A stretch of DNA of 64,000 nt from Bacillus sp. WMMC1349 (GCF_013155385.1 NZ_JABJUQ010000005.1:1-64000), one strand, 5' to 3'. Counted from the first letter of the stretch, positions 43,629-53,312 are shown. Notes: generated from the letters alone by a model not told the origin. Numbers and translations: made by a program.

Positions 43629-43727
43629 ATGATCTATCTAATTATAGGAATCATTATTATTGCAGCACCGTTGATTTGGATAGAGTTTACCGAAAGACGT
43701 ATTGAAAAATGGGAAAAAGAAAAGTAG
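43629..43727 (+). CDS. 32-residue single-helix membrane protein
   Basis: ATG 43629 follows AAGGGAG. Residues ~2-19 form a membrane helix ('IYLIIGIIIIAAPLIWI') and the rest is charged. It lies just before the late regulator gene. Function unknown. Confidence 0.55.
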   Translation: MIYLIIGIIIIAAPLIWIEFTERRIEKWEKEK

Positions 43728-43745
43728 AAGAATAGGAGGGATAGG

Positions 43746-44123
43746 ATGTCTAAACAATTATCTTTTCTTCCAGCTGTGGATGAAAAAGCCGTCCGCAAAG
43801 TTGTCATCAAAGAATTGAAAAATTACCGTGCGCTTAAAGTCCAATTGGAGAACAAAAAGGAATGTTCATCTGCTGGCATAAATACTTTCCCTTCCCTCCG
43901 AGATTCATTAAATCTCAATGAACTCAAGGTCAAGCAGATGGAACGCGCCTTACAAAACAGCTTGGATGAAGAAGAACGGTTAATCATTGAAAAGAAATAT
44001 CTAACTGCTGCAAGGGTAAAAGATATTCATATCTATATAGAACTCGGAATGAAAAAGGATACTTATTATGAAATCAAGCAACGCGCTATAAACCGTATAG
44101 CTACAGCACTCGGAATTATCTGA
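43746..44123 (+). CDS. ArpU-family late transcription regulator
   Basis: This 125-residue protein matches the ArpU/RinA-like phage late regulators: a helical front, 'LDEEERLIIEKKYLTAARVKDIHIYIELGMKKDTYYEIKQRAINRIATALGI', which resembles sigma-factor region 4. It lies at the end of the early operon and before the packaging genes, the usual place for a late activator. The stop codon lies within a terminator stem. Confidence 0.88.
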   Translation: MSKQLSFLPAVDEKAVRKVVIKELKNYRALKVQLENKKECSSAGINTFPSLRDSLNLNELKVKQMERALQNSLDEEERLIIEKKYLTAARVKDIHIYIELGMKKDTYYEIKQRAINRIATALGII

Positions 44124-44134
44124 GTGCTTTTTTT
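44105..44134 (+). terminator. Intrinsic terminator of the early operon
   Basis: AGCACTC (44105-44111) pairs with GAGTGCT (44122-44128) around a ten-base loop and is followed by seven T's. Just after it TCGACA (44136-44141), 18 bases and GATAAA (44160-44165) form a possible late promoter. Confidence 0.85.
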
Positions 44135-44191
44135 ATCGACAAAATCCCGACATTTTTCCGATAAAATGGGGGACAAAAAGGGGGACTATTT

Positions 44192-44296
44192 ATGTCTGCA
44201 TTAGCGATAACATTTACTTATCAAGAATATATGGGAGACGCGCCTTTCCCTTATCAATGGCGTATCCGGATACGGAACAAAGGTGTTGAGGAATGA
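44192..44296 (+). CDS. 34-residue small open frame in the late leader
   Basis: ATG 44192 follows AAAAGGGGGA by six bases and the frame ends at 44296. The peptide ('MSALAITFTYQEYMGDAPFPYQW...') has no recognised family. It may be a leader peptide whose translation influences the structured RNA that follows. Confidence 0.45.
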   Translation: MSALAITFTYQEYMGDAPFPYQWRIRIRNKGVEE

Positions 44297-44590
44297 AGCC
44301 GAACGGGAGGAACATTCTGAGCCTGGATAGCGCTAGTCTTGCGGCAGCCGTATCGGGGAATAGTATTTTCATTGTACCCATGATCTTACTATGCTTGGCT
44401 TCCTCCCGGGGTATGTGTAAGTTCAATTTTATTAAATATAAGCGTGTTAATGGACTTGGTTGATGTTCTCTGTAAACCGTGTCCAGTGAATCTCAGATAA
44501 GACGATTGATGGCAAAGGGAGCCTCTGAGTGTGGGCATGGTTTAGAAAGAATATAGCCAAGCGCTTTTCCGAAAGGGAGGGTGTTTTTTT
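44295..44590 (+). ncRNA. Structured leader RNA upstream of the late operon
   Basis: No good gene fits this ~300-base, GC-richer stretch. CGGGAGGAA (44304-44312) pairs perfectly with TTCCTCCCG (44400-44408), and GAAGCC (44295-44300) can pair with the overlapping GGCTTC (44397-44402). A nested hairpin joins AAACCGTG (44474) to CATGGTTT (44536) with CTCAGA/TCTGAG inside. AGCGCTTTTCC pairs with GGGAGGGTGTT around GAAA (44560-44585) and a T-run follows, a terminator-like end. It could be a regulated leader or antitermination RNA. Confidence 0.45.
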
Positions 44591-44610
44591 ATTTGAGGGA
44601 GGTATAAAAA

Positions 44611-44961
44611 GTGGATTTTAAAAAGGATTTAGCCAATATGAGTATATCTGACCTATTGGAAAGGGTAGTAAATGGTCCATATCAACCGTATCAATCAATC
44701 ACAACTAAAGAGAAAATGGCACCACCTTTACTTCAAATTGAACTTGATGATATTGATTCTCCGCCACGTATTTTTTATAACGGTAAAAAAATTGACAAGA
44801 TTATAAATGCAGATTTTTCATACTTAACTAGGGATGATTCAACGCTTAATCCAACGCATATTGACATTGAATTTGTCGATAAAGATAGCAAGTATGGAAC
44901 AAAAGCAATCGTTTACAATCGATCTCTTTACAACCGAAGGAAGGATAACAATGCCACCTAA
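44611..44961 (+). CDS. Protein of unknown function before the HNH gene
   Basis: This 116-residue protein starts at GTG 44611 behind GAGGGAGGT. The sequence is beta-rich ('LLQIELDDIDSPPRIFYNGKKI', 'NPTHIDIEFVDKDSKYG'). It is the first gene after the structured leader and overlaps the HNH start by 11 bases. No family is recognised. Confidence 0.7.
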   Translation: MDFKKDLANMSISDLLERVVNGPYQPYQSITTKEKMAPPLLQIELDDIDSPPRIFYNGKKIDKIINADFSYLTRDDSTLNPTHIDIEFVDKDSKYGTKAIVYNRSLYNRRKDNNAT

Positions 44962-45325
44962 GCCGTTAAGGGAGTGTAAGGCCTATGGGTGTAAGGCACT
45001 AACTAGAGAAGCCTATTGCCATGATCATAAGCACATCAAGCAAGAGGAAACAAAACAATACAACAAACATTCAAGAGACAAAACAATTACAAGTTTTTAT
45101 AAATCAACTGATTGGAAGCAAACAAGACAACTTGCTTTGTTAAGAGACAACTATCTTTGTCAGAGATGTTTGAGGGAACATCGCTTCATACCTGCTGACA
45201 TGGTTCACCACATTGTGGAAGTAAAAGAGGACTGGTCCAAGCGTTTAGACCTTTCAAACCTTGAAAGTCTCTGTAATGCTTGCCATAACAAGGTTCATGG
45301 TGATCGAAGTAAGCTAGGGCAGTAG
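44951..45325 (+). CDS. HNH endonuclease of the packaging module
   Basis: This 124-residue nuclease contains Cys-rich zinc sites ('CKAYGCKAL...CHDH', 'CQRCLREH') and an HNH core 'MVHHIVEVKEDWSKRLDLSNLESLCNACHNKVHG'. ATG 44951 with GGAAGGA upstream is chosen over the longer frame from 44834, which overlaps the previous gene. HNH proteins next to terS are needed for terminase cutting at cos in HK97-type phages, so this one is likely part of packaging rather than a homing enzyme. Confidence 0.9.
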   Translation: MPPKPLRECKAYGCKALTREAYCHDHKHIKQEETKQYNKHSRDKTITSFYKSTDWKQTRQLALLRDNYLCQRCLREHRFIPADMVHHIVEVKEDWSKRLDLSNLESLCNACHNKVHGDRSKLGQ

Positions 45326-45544
45326 GATACCCCCCTACTAAAATCTTTGGAAAACAACCGTCTGGGGAACGGCGCGCCCTCTTCTGCAAACAAACACCGC
45401 TTTTCAAAGTTCCCGAAAAATACAAAATACCCTCTCGGCGATTTGCCAAGAGGGCTTGATATAAACGATTTGATTGTTAGTTTCATCATAGCATGTTTGA
45501 CGGAAAAAACAAGCGAAAAAAGAAGATTTTTTTAACGAAATGAG
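45326..45544. other. Probable cos/packaging region
   Basis: This 219-base gap lies between HNH and terS. It holds the 8-bp palindrome GGCGCGCC (45371-45378) in an otherwise AT-rich stretch, then the hairpin at 45430-45454. The direct repeat of the window starts at 45392, 14 bases after the palindrome. Position and neighbours suit a cos site, but the cut position cannot be read from sequence. Confidence 0.5.
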
Positions 45545-45553
45545 GTGAAAAAC

Positions 45554-46072
45554 ATGCCGAGACCCGCAAAATCTGCAGCTCTTCAACTAATACAGGGTAA
45601 TCCGAATAAAAAGAATACTGAGGAATTAGCCACCAGAGCTAAATATGAAAAACAAATGAAAATGCGTACTGAAAATATTAAGCCTCCTTCATGGTTGGAT
45701 GATAAGGTAGCTAAAAAAGAATTTAAACGGGTTGCTGCTTTATTGTCTGAAGTGGATCTCATCACAGAGGCGGATATCAACATGTTGGCCACCTATTGTA
45801 AGATTTACTCTCGATATATTTCTATTACAAAAAAAATTGATGAAGATGGCATCATGATAAACACAGAAGGGTGTAATGAAAATGGTCAGCCCATCAAGTC
45901 GGTTGGTGAAGAACATCCCCTTCTTAAACGCGAGAAAAATTATTATGATCAGATGATATCTGCGGCCAACCATTTTGGCCTTACACCGTCTGCACGTGCA
46001 AAACTAGCCATCACCAAAACTCAGGAAGAACGAGAAAAGACGGCAGCGGAAAAGGAGTTTGGTAATGTATGA
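45554..46072 (+). CDS. terS: Terminase small subunit, second copy
   Basis: Same 172-residue P27-family protein as 163-681. Here the true upstream context is visible: the HNH gene ends 228 bases before this start, with the cos-like region between. ATG 45554 is again set by GAGGTG. Confidence 0.93.
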   Translation: MPRPAKSAALQLIQGNPNKKNTEELATRAKYEKQMKMRTENIKPPSWLDDKVAKKEFKRVAALLSEVDLITEADINMLATYCKIYSRYISITKKIDEDGIMINTEGCNENGQPIKSVGEEHPLLKREKNYYDQMISAANHFGLTPSARAKLAITKTQEEREKTAAEKEFGNV

Positions 46073-47778
46073 ATACAATTAAACAGTTTATGATTGACTA
46101 CTCGCGCGATGTGATATCGGGTGAGATTGTGGCGTGTCAAAAACATATTTGGGCTTGTCATCGCTTTTTAAATGACATTAAGAGAGAAGGAACAAGGGAG
46201 TTCCCTTATATATTTGATGACGAGAAAGCTAGACGGTTTCTTTATTGGATGACTCAGTTTAAGCATACAAAAGGACCTCTCGCAGGAGAAAATATTGTCC
46301 CCGAACCAATCCAAATTTTTATTTTTGGCAATGTGTATGGGTGGGTTCACAAAGAAACAAGGTATCGCAGATTCACAAAAGTATATTGGCAAGTTGGACG
46401 TAAGAACGCGAAAACACAAAGTTTAGCTTGTGTTGCTTCTTATGAAGCTATGGCAAATGATGAAAATATGTCAGAGGTCTACATTGGGGCAACGAAAACT
46501 GAGCAAGCAAAAATATGTTGGAATGAGATCAAAGCACAGATTCTTCAGTGTGAGCTATTAAATAAACCTGAGCAAAAATATAGGATTGCCTACGGGAAAA
46601 TTGAACATCCAAAAACACAATCTAAAATTGAGGCACTCTCTAAAGATGCAGGGAAAACAGGAGATGGGTTCAATCCTCAGTGCGGAATTATAGACGAATA
46701 TCACGCACATAAAACATCTGAAATATATGATGTACTTGTTTCTGGTATGGCTGCACGAAATCAGCCGTTAATGGTCATTATTACGACTGCCGGTTTTGAA
46801 TTAAATAACCCTGCCTACCGCGTTGAATATGATTACGTGTCACGCATTTTAGATCCAAATAAAGTAGAAACAAATGAGCAGTATTTTGTGATGGTTAATG
46901 AATTAGACAAAGGTGATGACATTAAGGATGAGCAGAACTGGATCAAAGCCAATCCTATTGTTGCTAAAAATGAACATGGACTTAATTATCTGCGTGGAGA
47001 GTTGGAAGTTGCCTTGGCTGTACCAGAGAAAATGAGGAACTTTCTGACTAAGAATATGAATATCTGGGTTAACATGCGTGAAAATGGCTACATGGACATG
47101 CAAGCTTGGAAAGATTGTGGATCTGATCATTTTCCTGATCTATCCGGCCGGGAGTGCTATGTTGGAATTGACTTATCAAAACGAATTGACCTGACAGCCG
47201 TATCTTTTATTTTTCCGTTAGATGATGGGAGCTTTGCTGTAGAAAGTCATGGTTTTATGCCTGAAGATACATTCTATGAACGTATGAAGACAGATCATGT
47301 CCCTTATGACTTGTGGAGGGAGAGGAACTGGTTAACCGTTACTGATGGTGCTGTAGTTGATTATGACTATATCAGAGCTTATATCAAGAAAATGGAGAAA
47401 GAGAAAGGATGGAAAATTAAAGAAATCGGTTACGATCCATATAATGCGACACAGTTTGCTCAACAGATGGAGGCTGACGGATATGTGATGATTGAAATTA
47501 GGCAGGGAGTTGCCACACTTTCAGAGCCTACAAAAGACTTTCGCGAAAAAGTAAAGGCGAAAAACATCATCCATAATAAAAACGATCTACTGACATGGGC
47601 GATGGGTAATGCTGTTACAAAAGTAGATGCTCAAGAAAATATCATGCTGGACAAATCAAAGTCAACACAACGGATTGACCCTGCTGCAGCCCTTATTAAT
47701 GCACATGTGAGAGCATCTCAAATTGATATGACGATTGACTTAAATGCTTATATCAAGTCAGGATCTTTCAGCCTGTAG
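46069..47778 (+). CDS. terL: Terminase large subunit, second copy
   Basis: Identical 569-residue product to 678-2387, with GRKNAKT and CGIIDE motifs retained and the same ATGA overlap with terS. Confidence 0.95.
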   Translation: MNTIKQFMIDYSRDVISGEIVACQKHIWACHRFLNDIKREGTREFPYIFDDEKARRFLYWMTQFKHTKGPLAGENIVPEPIQIFIFGNVYGWVHKETRYRRFTKVYWQVGRKNAKTQSLACVASYEAMANDENMSEVYIGATKTEQAKICWNEIKAQILQCELLNKPEQKYRIAYGKIEHPKTQSKIEALSKDAGKTGDGFNPQCGIIDEYHAHKTSEIYDVLVSGMAARNQPLMVIITTAGFELNNPAYRVEYDYVSRILDPNKVETNEQYFVMVNELDKGDDIKDEQNWIKANPIVAKNEHGLNYLRGELEVALAVPEKMRNFLTKNMNIWVNMRENGYMDMQAWKDCGSDHFPDLSGRECYVGIDLSKRIDLTAVSFIFPLDDGSFAVESHGFMPEDTFYERMKTDHVPYDLWRERNWLTVTDGAVVDYDYIRAYIKKMEKEKGWKIKEIGYDPYNATQFAQQMEADGYVMIEIRQGVATLSEPTKDFREKVKAKNIIHNKNDLLTWAMGNAVTKVDAQENIMLDKSKSTQRIDPAAALINAHVRASQIDMTIDLNAYIKSGSFSL

Positions 47779-47789
47779 GAGGTGGGAAT

Positions 47790-47978
47790 ATGAAATTTAT
47801 AAAAAGTATGCAGCCGTTTATAGATGATATCTTACTTATTATAGGGATGATATTCATTTCTACTGCCATATATCGAATAAATATCAACGCGGGTTTGATT
47901 GCGACCGGTGTTTTTTTATTTTCTCTTGCTGGCTTGTTAGGTGTAGATAGGCAGCGTAAGGAGGAAGGAGGGGATTAG
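47790..47978 (+). CDS. Small membrane protein, second copy
   Basis: Identical to the 62-residue two-helix protein at 2399-2587, placed directly before the portal gene. Confidence 0.7.
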   Translation: MKFIKSMQPFIDDILLIIGMIFISTAIYRININAGLIATGVFLFSLAGLLGVDRQRKEEGGD

Positions 47979-49283
47979 ATGCTATTAAGCCGTTTAAAGG
48001 GCGGGGTCAAGAATGAAATCGCAGAAGAGGATAGCGGCTCCCTTCTTCATCCAGCCAATTGGTTTAGAAATATTTTTGCTGGCACTGAAACCTCATCAGG
48101 TGAAAGAGTATCATCAAAAACAGCTGTTCTTCATCCCGATGTTTATGCATGTGTCATAGTTTTGGCGGATGATATCGCGAAACTGCCAATCAAACTTTTT
48201 CAGAATAAAAACGGCAATATCAAACAAGTCCAAAATGATATTAGTGAGATGATTCTGAACAAAGTCAATGATTATATGACAAGTTTTATTTGGAAAAGGC
48301 TTTTGGTCACAAGGCTTTGTACTTGGGGGAACAGTTACAATCTTTTGCTTTTTGATAAAGACGGAAATGTGACTGGAATCAGACCTTTAAACCCTGAGGC
48401 AACAAATACAAATATTGACCCTAATAACGGTCGGGTTTGGTATTCAACCACGATTGACAGCAAATATCGTGAGTTTTTTTATGAAGAAGTTCTGCATTTT
48501 AAAAACCTTTCTCTTGATGGAATTGTGGGACAAACTCCGATTTCAGTTATTCGTGACAATATCGGATCAAATCGAGCTGCCACAAAATTCAATGCAAAAT
48601 TTTATAAAAATGGTGGCGCTCCGTTTGGCGTTGTCAAAGCACCAACTCTATTAGATAGAGAAAGTAAAAAAATTGTGAGAGAAGACTGGGAGCGTGTAAA
48701 TGCGGGTCAGTCTATTGCAGTCCTAGACGCTGGTCTCGACTATTCACAAGTAACCATGCCGATGAAGGATGCTCAATTTATTGAGTCCATGAAATGGAAC
48801 CGTCAGCAGATCGCATCTATTTATAAGGTACCACCACATAAAATAGGTGAACTTGATCGAGCCACTTTCTCTAATATCGAACAACAATCATTGGATTATG
48901 TCAAAACGACGTTACAACCTTTAGTGACAAATATAGAACAAGAATTGAACGATAAAATATTGACAGAAAACCAGTTAAAAAGTGGTTATTACTTTAAATT
49001 TAACCTAGAATCAGAACTTCGTGGAGATAGTAAATCTCGTGCTGAGTTTTATAAAACGATGCAAAGTGTTGGCGCTTTTAGCGTAAACACAATCCTTCAA
49101 AAAGAGGACATGACCGGAATTGGAGATATTGGGGATGAGCATTATGGGAATTTAAATCTTGTTCCTCTTTCAATTATGAAAGAATATCAATTGAACAAAG
49201 TAAAAGGGACATCTGATGAACAGAAGGGGGGTGATGGCAACGAAGAAGAAAAACAAGTATTGGAACATGAAGATTCTGAATGA
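47979..49283 (+). CDS. Portal protein, second copy
   Basis: Identical 434-residue product to 2588-3892; overlaps the protease gene by 68 bases as in the first copy. Confidence 0.94.
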   Translation: MLLSRLKGGVKNEIAEEDSGSLLHPANWFRNIFAGTETSSGERVSSKTAVLHPDVYACVIVLADDIAKLPIKLFQNKNGNIKQVQNDISEMILNKVNDYMTSFIWKRLLVTRLCTWGNSYNLLLFDKDGNVTGIRPLNPEATNTNIDPNNGRVWYSTTIDSKYREFFYEEVLHFKNLSLDGIVGQTPISVIRDNIGSNRAATKFNAKFYKNGGAPFGVVKAPTLLDRESKKIVREDWERVNAGQSIAVLDAGLDYSQVTMPMKDAQFIESMKWNRQQIASIYKVPPHKIGELDRATFSNIEQQSLDYVKTTLQPLVTNIEQELNDKILTENQLKSGYYFKFNLESELRGDSKSRAEFYKTMQSVGAFSVNTILQKEDMTGIGDIGDEHYGNLNLVPLSIMKEYQLNKVKGTSDEQKGGDGNEEEKQVLEHEDSE

Positions 49284-49959
49284 TTCTACTGCTGAAATCA
49301 CACTTTATGGCTCAATAACGGGTGAAGGATGGTTTAGTGAGAGTTCTTCTAAAGTTTTTCAGTCAGAATTGAAAAGTTTAGGTGATGTAAGCTCTATTGA
49401 TTTGTACATTAATTCACCTGGAGGAGATGTCTTTGAGGGCCAAGCGATTCATTCAATGCTTAAACGTCATAAAGCTAAAATTAATGTTTATGTGGATGCA
49501 CTGGCTGGAAGTATTGCCTCAGTTATTGCAATGGCGGGGGATAACATTACAATGCCAAGTAACGCCATGATGATGATTCATAATCCTTACATGGGAATGG
49601 TCGGGAATGCAACAGAATTTCGAAAGGCTGCCGATGATCTTGACAAGATCACAGAAAGTATTGTTTCGACATACCTTGATAAAGCTGGTGACAAGCTGGA
49701 TGATGTTACTTTACATCAATTACTTGATGAAGAAACGTGGCTGACAGCTGATGAAGCATTACATTATGGTTTGATTGATGAGGTCTCAGAATCAAAGGAT
49801 GTAGCAGCCTGTATTGATCATCAAATTTTGGCACACTTTAAACATGTGCCAGGAAAGATAGTTGCTAAAACAGTTGCTGAAAATTCGGCTGAAGAAGCAG
49901 GATTGGATGAATTACAAAAACAAAAAATTGATATGAAACTTGAACTCTTAAATCTTTAA
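49216..49959 (+). CDS. Head maturation protease, second copy
   Basis: Identical ClpP-type protease to 3825-4568; the alternative start corresponds to ATG 49234. A terminator hairpin (49942-49971) overlaps its stop. Confidence 0.92.
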   Translation: MNRRGVMATKKKNKYWNMKILNDSTAEITLYGSITGEGWFSESSSKVFQSELKSLGDVSSIDLYINSPGGDVFEGQAIHSMLKRHKAKINVYVDALAGSIASVIAMAGDNITMPSNAMMMIHNPYMGMVGNATEFRKAADDLDKITESIVSTYLDKAGDKLDDVTLHQLLDEETWLTADEALHYGLIDEVSESKDVAACIDHQILAHFKHVPGKIVAKTVAENSAEEAGLDELQKQKIDMKLELLNL

Positions 49960-49971
49960 GGGTTCTTTTTT
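49942..49971 (+). terminator. Terminator after protease gene, second copy
   Basis: Same GAACTCTTAAA/TTTAAGGGTTC hairpin and six T's as at 4551-4580. Confidence 0.7.
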
Positions 49972-49998
49972 AATGCCACTTTTAAGGAGGACAAGAAT

Positions 49999-51279
49999 TT
50001 GAAACCGAAACTATTAAAACAAAAAAATTTTTTATTGAAACTAGATATTCAATTTTTTGCTGGAGGTGGAATGTCTAAAAAAGAACGGGAGTTACGCCAA
50101 ACGCTAGCAGAAAAGCGTACAGAAATTGAAGCATTGACAGACAAAGGGAAAATTGATGAAGCTAAAAAACTACTTTCTGAAGCTCAACAAATAAAAGAGC
50201 AGATCCAGACATATGAAGAAGTCCGAAATATGCAAGTCCCTTATGAACAGGAGCAGACATCACAAGATTCAGTAGCAACTGGTCAACAGCCAACAGATGA
50301 TATCGCCAAAACGGAAGTAAAGAACCATGTTCAGCTTTTTGCGTCAGCTCTTAAATCTGGAACAATACCGAAACCTCTTTCCGCAATGAAAGAAGGTGTG
50401 GATGAAGATGGCGGTCTTGTTGTTCCGCAAGATATTTCAACGAAGATCAACGAAAAACGTAGACAATTTGATACACTGGCTAATCTCGTTGATGTCATTC
50501 CGGTATCTACAAATAAAGGTTCACGAGTGCTTGAAAAACTAGCAGATATCACTCCATTAGCAAACCTTGAAGAATTAGCGGATATTACGGAACTAGAGAA
50601 TCCTAAATTTGAAAACATTAAATATAACATTAAAGATTATGCAGGAATTTTGGTTCTTTCTAATGATTTGCTTTCAGATACACAAGAAGCGCTTCTTCAA
50701 TATTTGACCAATTGGCTCGCTAAGAAATCAGCTGTTACGCGTAATACGTTGATTATTAAGCAATTAGGAACACTCGTAAAAACAGCAGTTTCAAAGCAAG
50801 ACGATATTAAAGATATTTTGAACGTCAAGCTTGATCCAGCTATCAACGCCACAACCTCTTTTATTACAAATCAATCAGGATTTAATGTTTTGGATAAATT
50901 GAAGGATGCTTTTGGCCGGTACTTACTACAGCCTAATCCAACAGATCCGACTAAAAAACTTTTATTCGGAAAGCCTGTGTCCGTTATATCTGATAAATAT
51001 TTGCCAAACGGTGGTACAAAAGCAGCGCCAAAATATCCGTTGATTGTCGGTGATCTTAAAGAAGCTGTTAAACTATTTGACCGTCAGCAATATTCCATTT
51101 TAACGACAAATGTTGGCGGTAAAGCATTCTATCGTAATTCTACAGATATGCGAATCATTGAACGTGAAGATGTTGTTCTTTGGGATACTGATGCTGTTGT
51201 GTTTGCAGAGTTTTCATCAATCAAAGATGCAACTCCAGACAATGGGGTTCCAAATCCCGGTTCTGGTGAGAACAAATAA
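49999..51279 (+). CDS. Major capsid protein, second copy
   Basis: Identical 426-residue product to 4608-5888, TTG start behind AAGGAGGA. Confidence 0.94.
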   Translation: MKPKLLKQKNFLLKLDIQFFAGGGMSKKERELRQTLAEKRTEIEALTDKGKIDEAKKLLSEAQQIKEQIQTYEEVRNMQVPYEQEQTSQDSVATGQQPTDDIAKTEVKNHVQLFASALKSGTIPKPLSAMKEGVDEDGGLVVPQDISTKINEKRRQFDTLANLVDVIPVSTNKGSRVLEKLADITPLANLEELADITELENPKFENIKYNIKDYAGILVLSNDLLSDTQEALLQYLTNWLAKKSAVTRNTLIIKQLGTLVKTAVSKQDDIKDILNVKLDPAINATTSFITNQSGFNVLDKLKDAFGRYLLQPNPTDPTKKLLFGKPVSVISDKYLPNGGTKAAPKYPLIVGDLKEAVKLFDRQQYSILTTNVGGKAFYRNSTDMRIIEREDVVLWDTDAVVFAEFSSIKDATPDNGVPNPGSGENK

Positions 51280-51307
51280 TAGGTGAATGAAAGCTAGGTG
51301 ATGCCCA

Positions 51308-51610
51308 ATGACAGAAATTGAGCAAAAAGAACTTAAAGAAGCGAAAAAATTTCTCAGGGTTGATGGTGATTTGGAAGATGATTTAATCCTGGGATTTATC
51401 GCTTCGGCGAAGGAATATATTACAGCTGCAACTGGTTTAAAGTTCCCAAATCATTCAGCACGAGCTGATATGTGTGTAAAAGCATTTGTAACGCATTGGT
51501 ATGAAAACAGGGAAGTAGCTGGCACAACTTCAAACCTTGATGGGGTGCTAACGATGATGATCAATCAATTAAAATATACGGTTTCGGAGACTGGTTCCAA
51601 TGTTGAATGA
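51308..51610 (+). CDS. Head-tail connector, second copy
   Basis: Identical to the gp6-like 100-residue protein at 5917-6219. Confidence 0.85.
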   Translation: MTEIEQKELKEAKKFLRVDGDLEDDLILGFIASAKEYITAATGLKFPNHSARADMCVKAFVTHWYENREVAGTTSNLDGVLTMMINQLKYTVSETGSNVE

Positions 51611-51908
51611 CATGCGGTATCGGATTGAATTTCAACAGAAAAAAGAGGGCGGGCGCCTCCCTGTGGAAGGTAAGTATGAAACTGTTGTGGAATGCTGGGC
51701 CAAAGCTGAGGGATTAAAAGGCCGAGAGTATTATGCAGCGGCAGCTGTTCAGAAAGAAAAAACTATAAAATTTACAATTCGTCACCGTGAAGATCTTAAC
51801 GAACATATGCGAATTCTTTTTCAAGATCAACCATACGAGATTGAATCAATTTTGCCGAACTATTCTCGGAAACATTTCACCACAATAAGGGCAAAGGCGG
51901 TGGAATAA
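51600..51908 (+). CDS. Head closure protein, second copy
   Basis: Identical to the 102-residue protein at 6209-6517. Confidence 0.82.
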   Translation: MLNDMRYRIEFQQKKEGGRLPVEGKYETVVECWAKAEGLKGREYYAAAAVQKEKTIKFTIRHREDLNEHMRILFQDQPYEIESILPNYSRKHFTTIRAKAVE

Positions 51909-52306
51909 TGGAATTTGAAATGGAGATGCAGGGCTTTAAAGAATTAGATTCATATTTAACTGACCTTGCAAGGAAAGATGAGTCAATCAATAAAGCAGCC
52001 GTAAAAGCCGGGGGTGCTATTCTTGCCAAAGAAATAGATAAAAATGCACCTCGATCTGATATTGGGGGCAGTCATCCCCATATTGATGAGGATATTATTG
52101 TTGGAAACCGTACTCGAAAGGATTTGGATGGTGAAATCTATGCTGTTGTTGGACCTACTAAAGACACAAAATTCCGTGTTCACTTACCGGAATTCGGAAC
52201 CATTCATCAGCCAGCTAATCCATTTATTCAGCGAAGTATGAGAAGCGCAAATGAAAGAATGTTACAAGCGATGGCAAGCGTAATTAAAAGAGGGTACAAG
52301 CTATGA
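51908..52306 (+). CDS. HK97 gp10-like protein, second copy
   Basis: Identical to the 132-residue protein at 6517-6915. Confidence 0.88.
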   Translation: MEFEMEMQGFKELDSYLTDLARKDESINKAAVKAGGAILAKEIDKNAPRSDIGGSHPHIDEDIIVGNRTRKDLDGEIYAVVGPTKDTKFRVHLPEFGTIHQPANPFIQRSMRSANERMLQAMASVIKRGYKL

Positions 52307-52686
52307 ATGTAGTAGAAAGGTCTTTACTACTGAAAAACAAAGTATTTGAAGCGTTGGAGAATGATCCAGCGCTTTTATTATTGGTGAAACCATCAAATAT
52401 TTTTGAACTAGCTGTACCAATTGGGATCAAAAGTAAGCCAGCCTATATTGTTGTACAGGAACTAGAGTATAGAGCTACTCAGTGGGCTGATGGCAAGCCA
52501 ATAAAGGATAGTGCTGTCTATCAAATTGATGTCTATCACAGTTCTTCCTGTGATGAGATTCTTGTTGCCATCGTTCATGTGATGAATCAATTAGATTTTC
52601 AAACGACTGTTTTAATCAATGGTTTTTTAAAAGATGAAGTCCTCATCCGGAAAGGATATCGATTTGAGGCCAATATTTTAATATAA
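52303..52686 (+). CDS. Tail terminator/completion protein, second copy
   Basis: Identical to the 127-residue protein at 6912-7295. Confidence 0.72.
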   Translation: MNVVERSLLLKNKVFEALENDPALLLLVKPSNIFELAVPIGIKSKPAYIVVQELEYRATQWADGKPIKDSAVYQIDVYHSSSCDEILVAIVHVMNQLDFQTTVLINGFLKDEVLIRKGYRFEANILI

Positions 52687-52700
52687 TTGGAGGTTTAAAA

Positions 52701-53306
52701 ATGCCTGAATTTAGTTCAGTTACCGGGTTGGAAGGTGTGAAATTCGCACCACTAAAAAAGGAAAACGGGGTTTATATAGCCTCAAAAATTATAGATTACC
52801 CTTATGCAATTAATGCAAAAGTAAATACTGAAACTTCAACAGAAAAGCAGTATGCGGATAATAAACTGGTTGATATGGCTGTTACAACAGGTTCCACAAA
52901 ACTGGAACTCGAAATGCGTGATTTACCAATGGAAATATTAGCTGAGTTGTTAGGAATTGAAGCAACAGATGGACTGTATATGTTTAAAAAGAATATTATC
53001 CCGCCATGGGTTGCTATGTCGTTTTTTGGGCCGAAAGCAAACGGTAATCATCGTCATGTGGGATTAGTGAAAGGTCGTTTCTCGTTACCAGATGATGAAT
53101 GGAAAACAAAAGAAGAAAAAACGAATTTCCAAACAATCAAACTTTCAGCTGAGTTTATGGAGCGTGAGCAGGATAATGTCTTTAAAGTATTAGCTGATGA
53201 AGATGCACCAAGCTTCAGTTTGGATAAGTTCTATACGAAGGTATTTGGCGATGCTTACAAGTCTCCTAGTGCAGGAGATAACCCTAACGTCAATCCAGGA
53301 AAATAA
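52701..53306 (+). CDS. Major tail protein, second copy
   Basis: Identical to the 201-residue phi13-type protein at 7310-7915; followed by the same terminator. Confidence 0.9.
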   Translation: MPEFSSVTGLEGVKFAPLKKENGVYIASKIIDYPYAINAKVNTETSTEKQYADNKLVDMAVTTGSTKLELEMRDLPMEILAELLGIEATDGLYMFKKNIIPPWVAMSFFGPKANGNHRHVGLVKGRFSLPDDEWKTKEEKTNFQTIKLSAEFMEREQDNVFKVLADEDAPSFSLDKFYTKVFGDAYKSPSAGDNPNVNPGK

Positions 53307-53312
53307 ACATAA

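Noticed and set aside
44140..44165. Spo0A-like sequences near the late promoter (complement of TTTTGTCGAT)
   Set aside because: Neither copy is a full match and their spacing differs from the clear pair before ssb.
44951..45325. HNH protein as a homing endonuclease, or an intron with RNA-encoded parts before it
   Set aside because: No gene is interrupted, no intron core was recognised, and HNH next to terS is the normal packaging arrangement.
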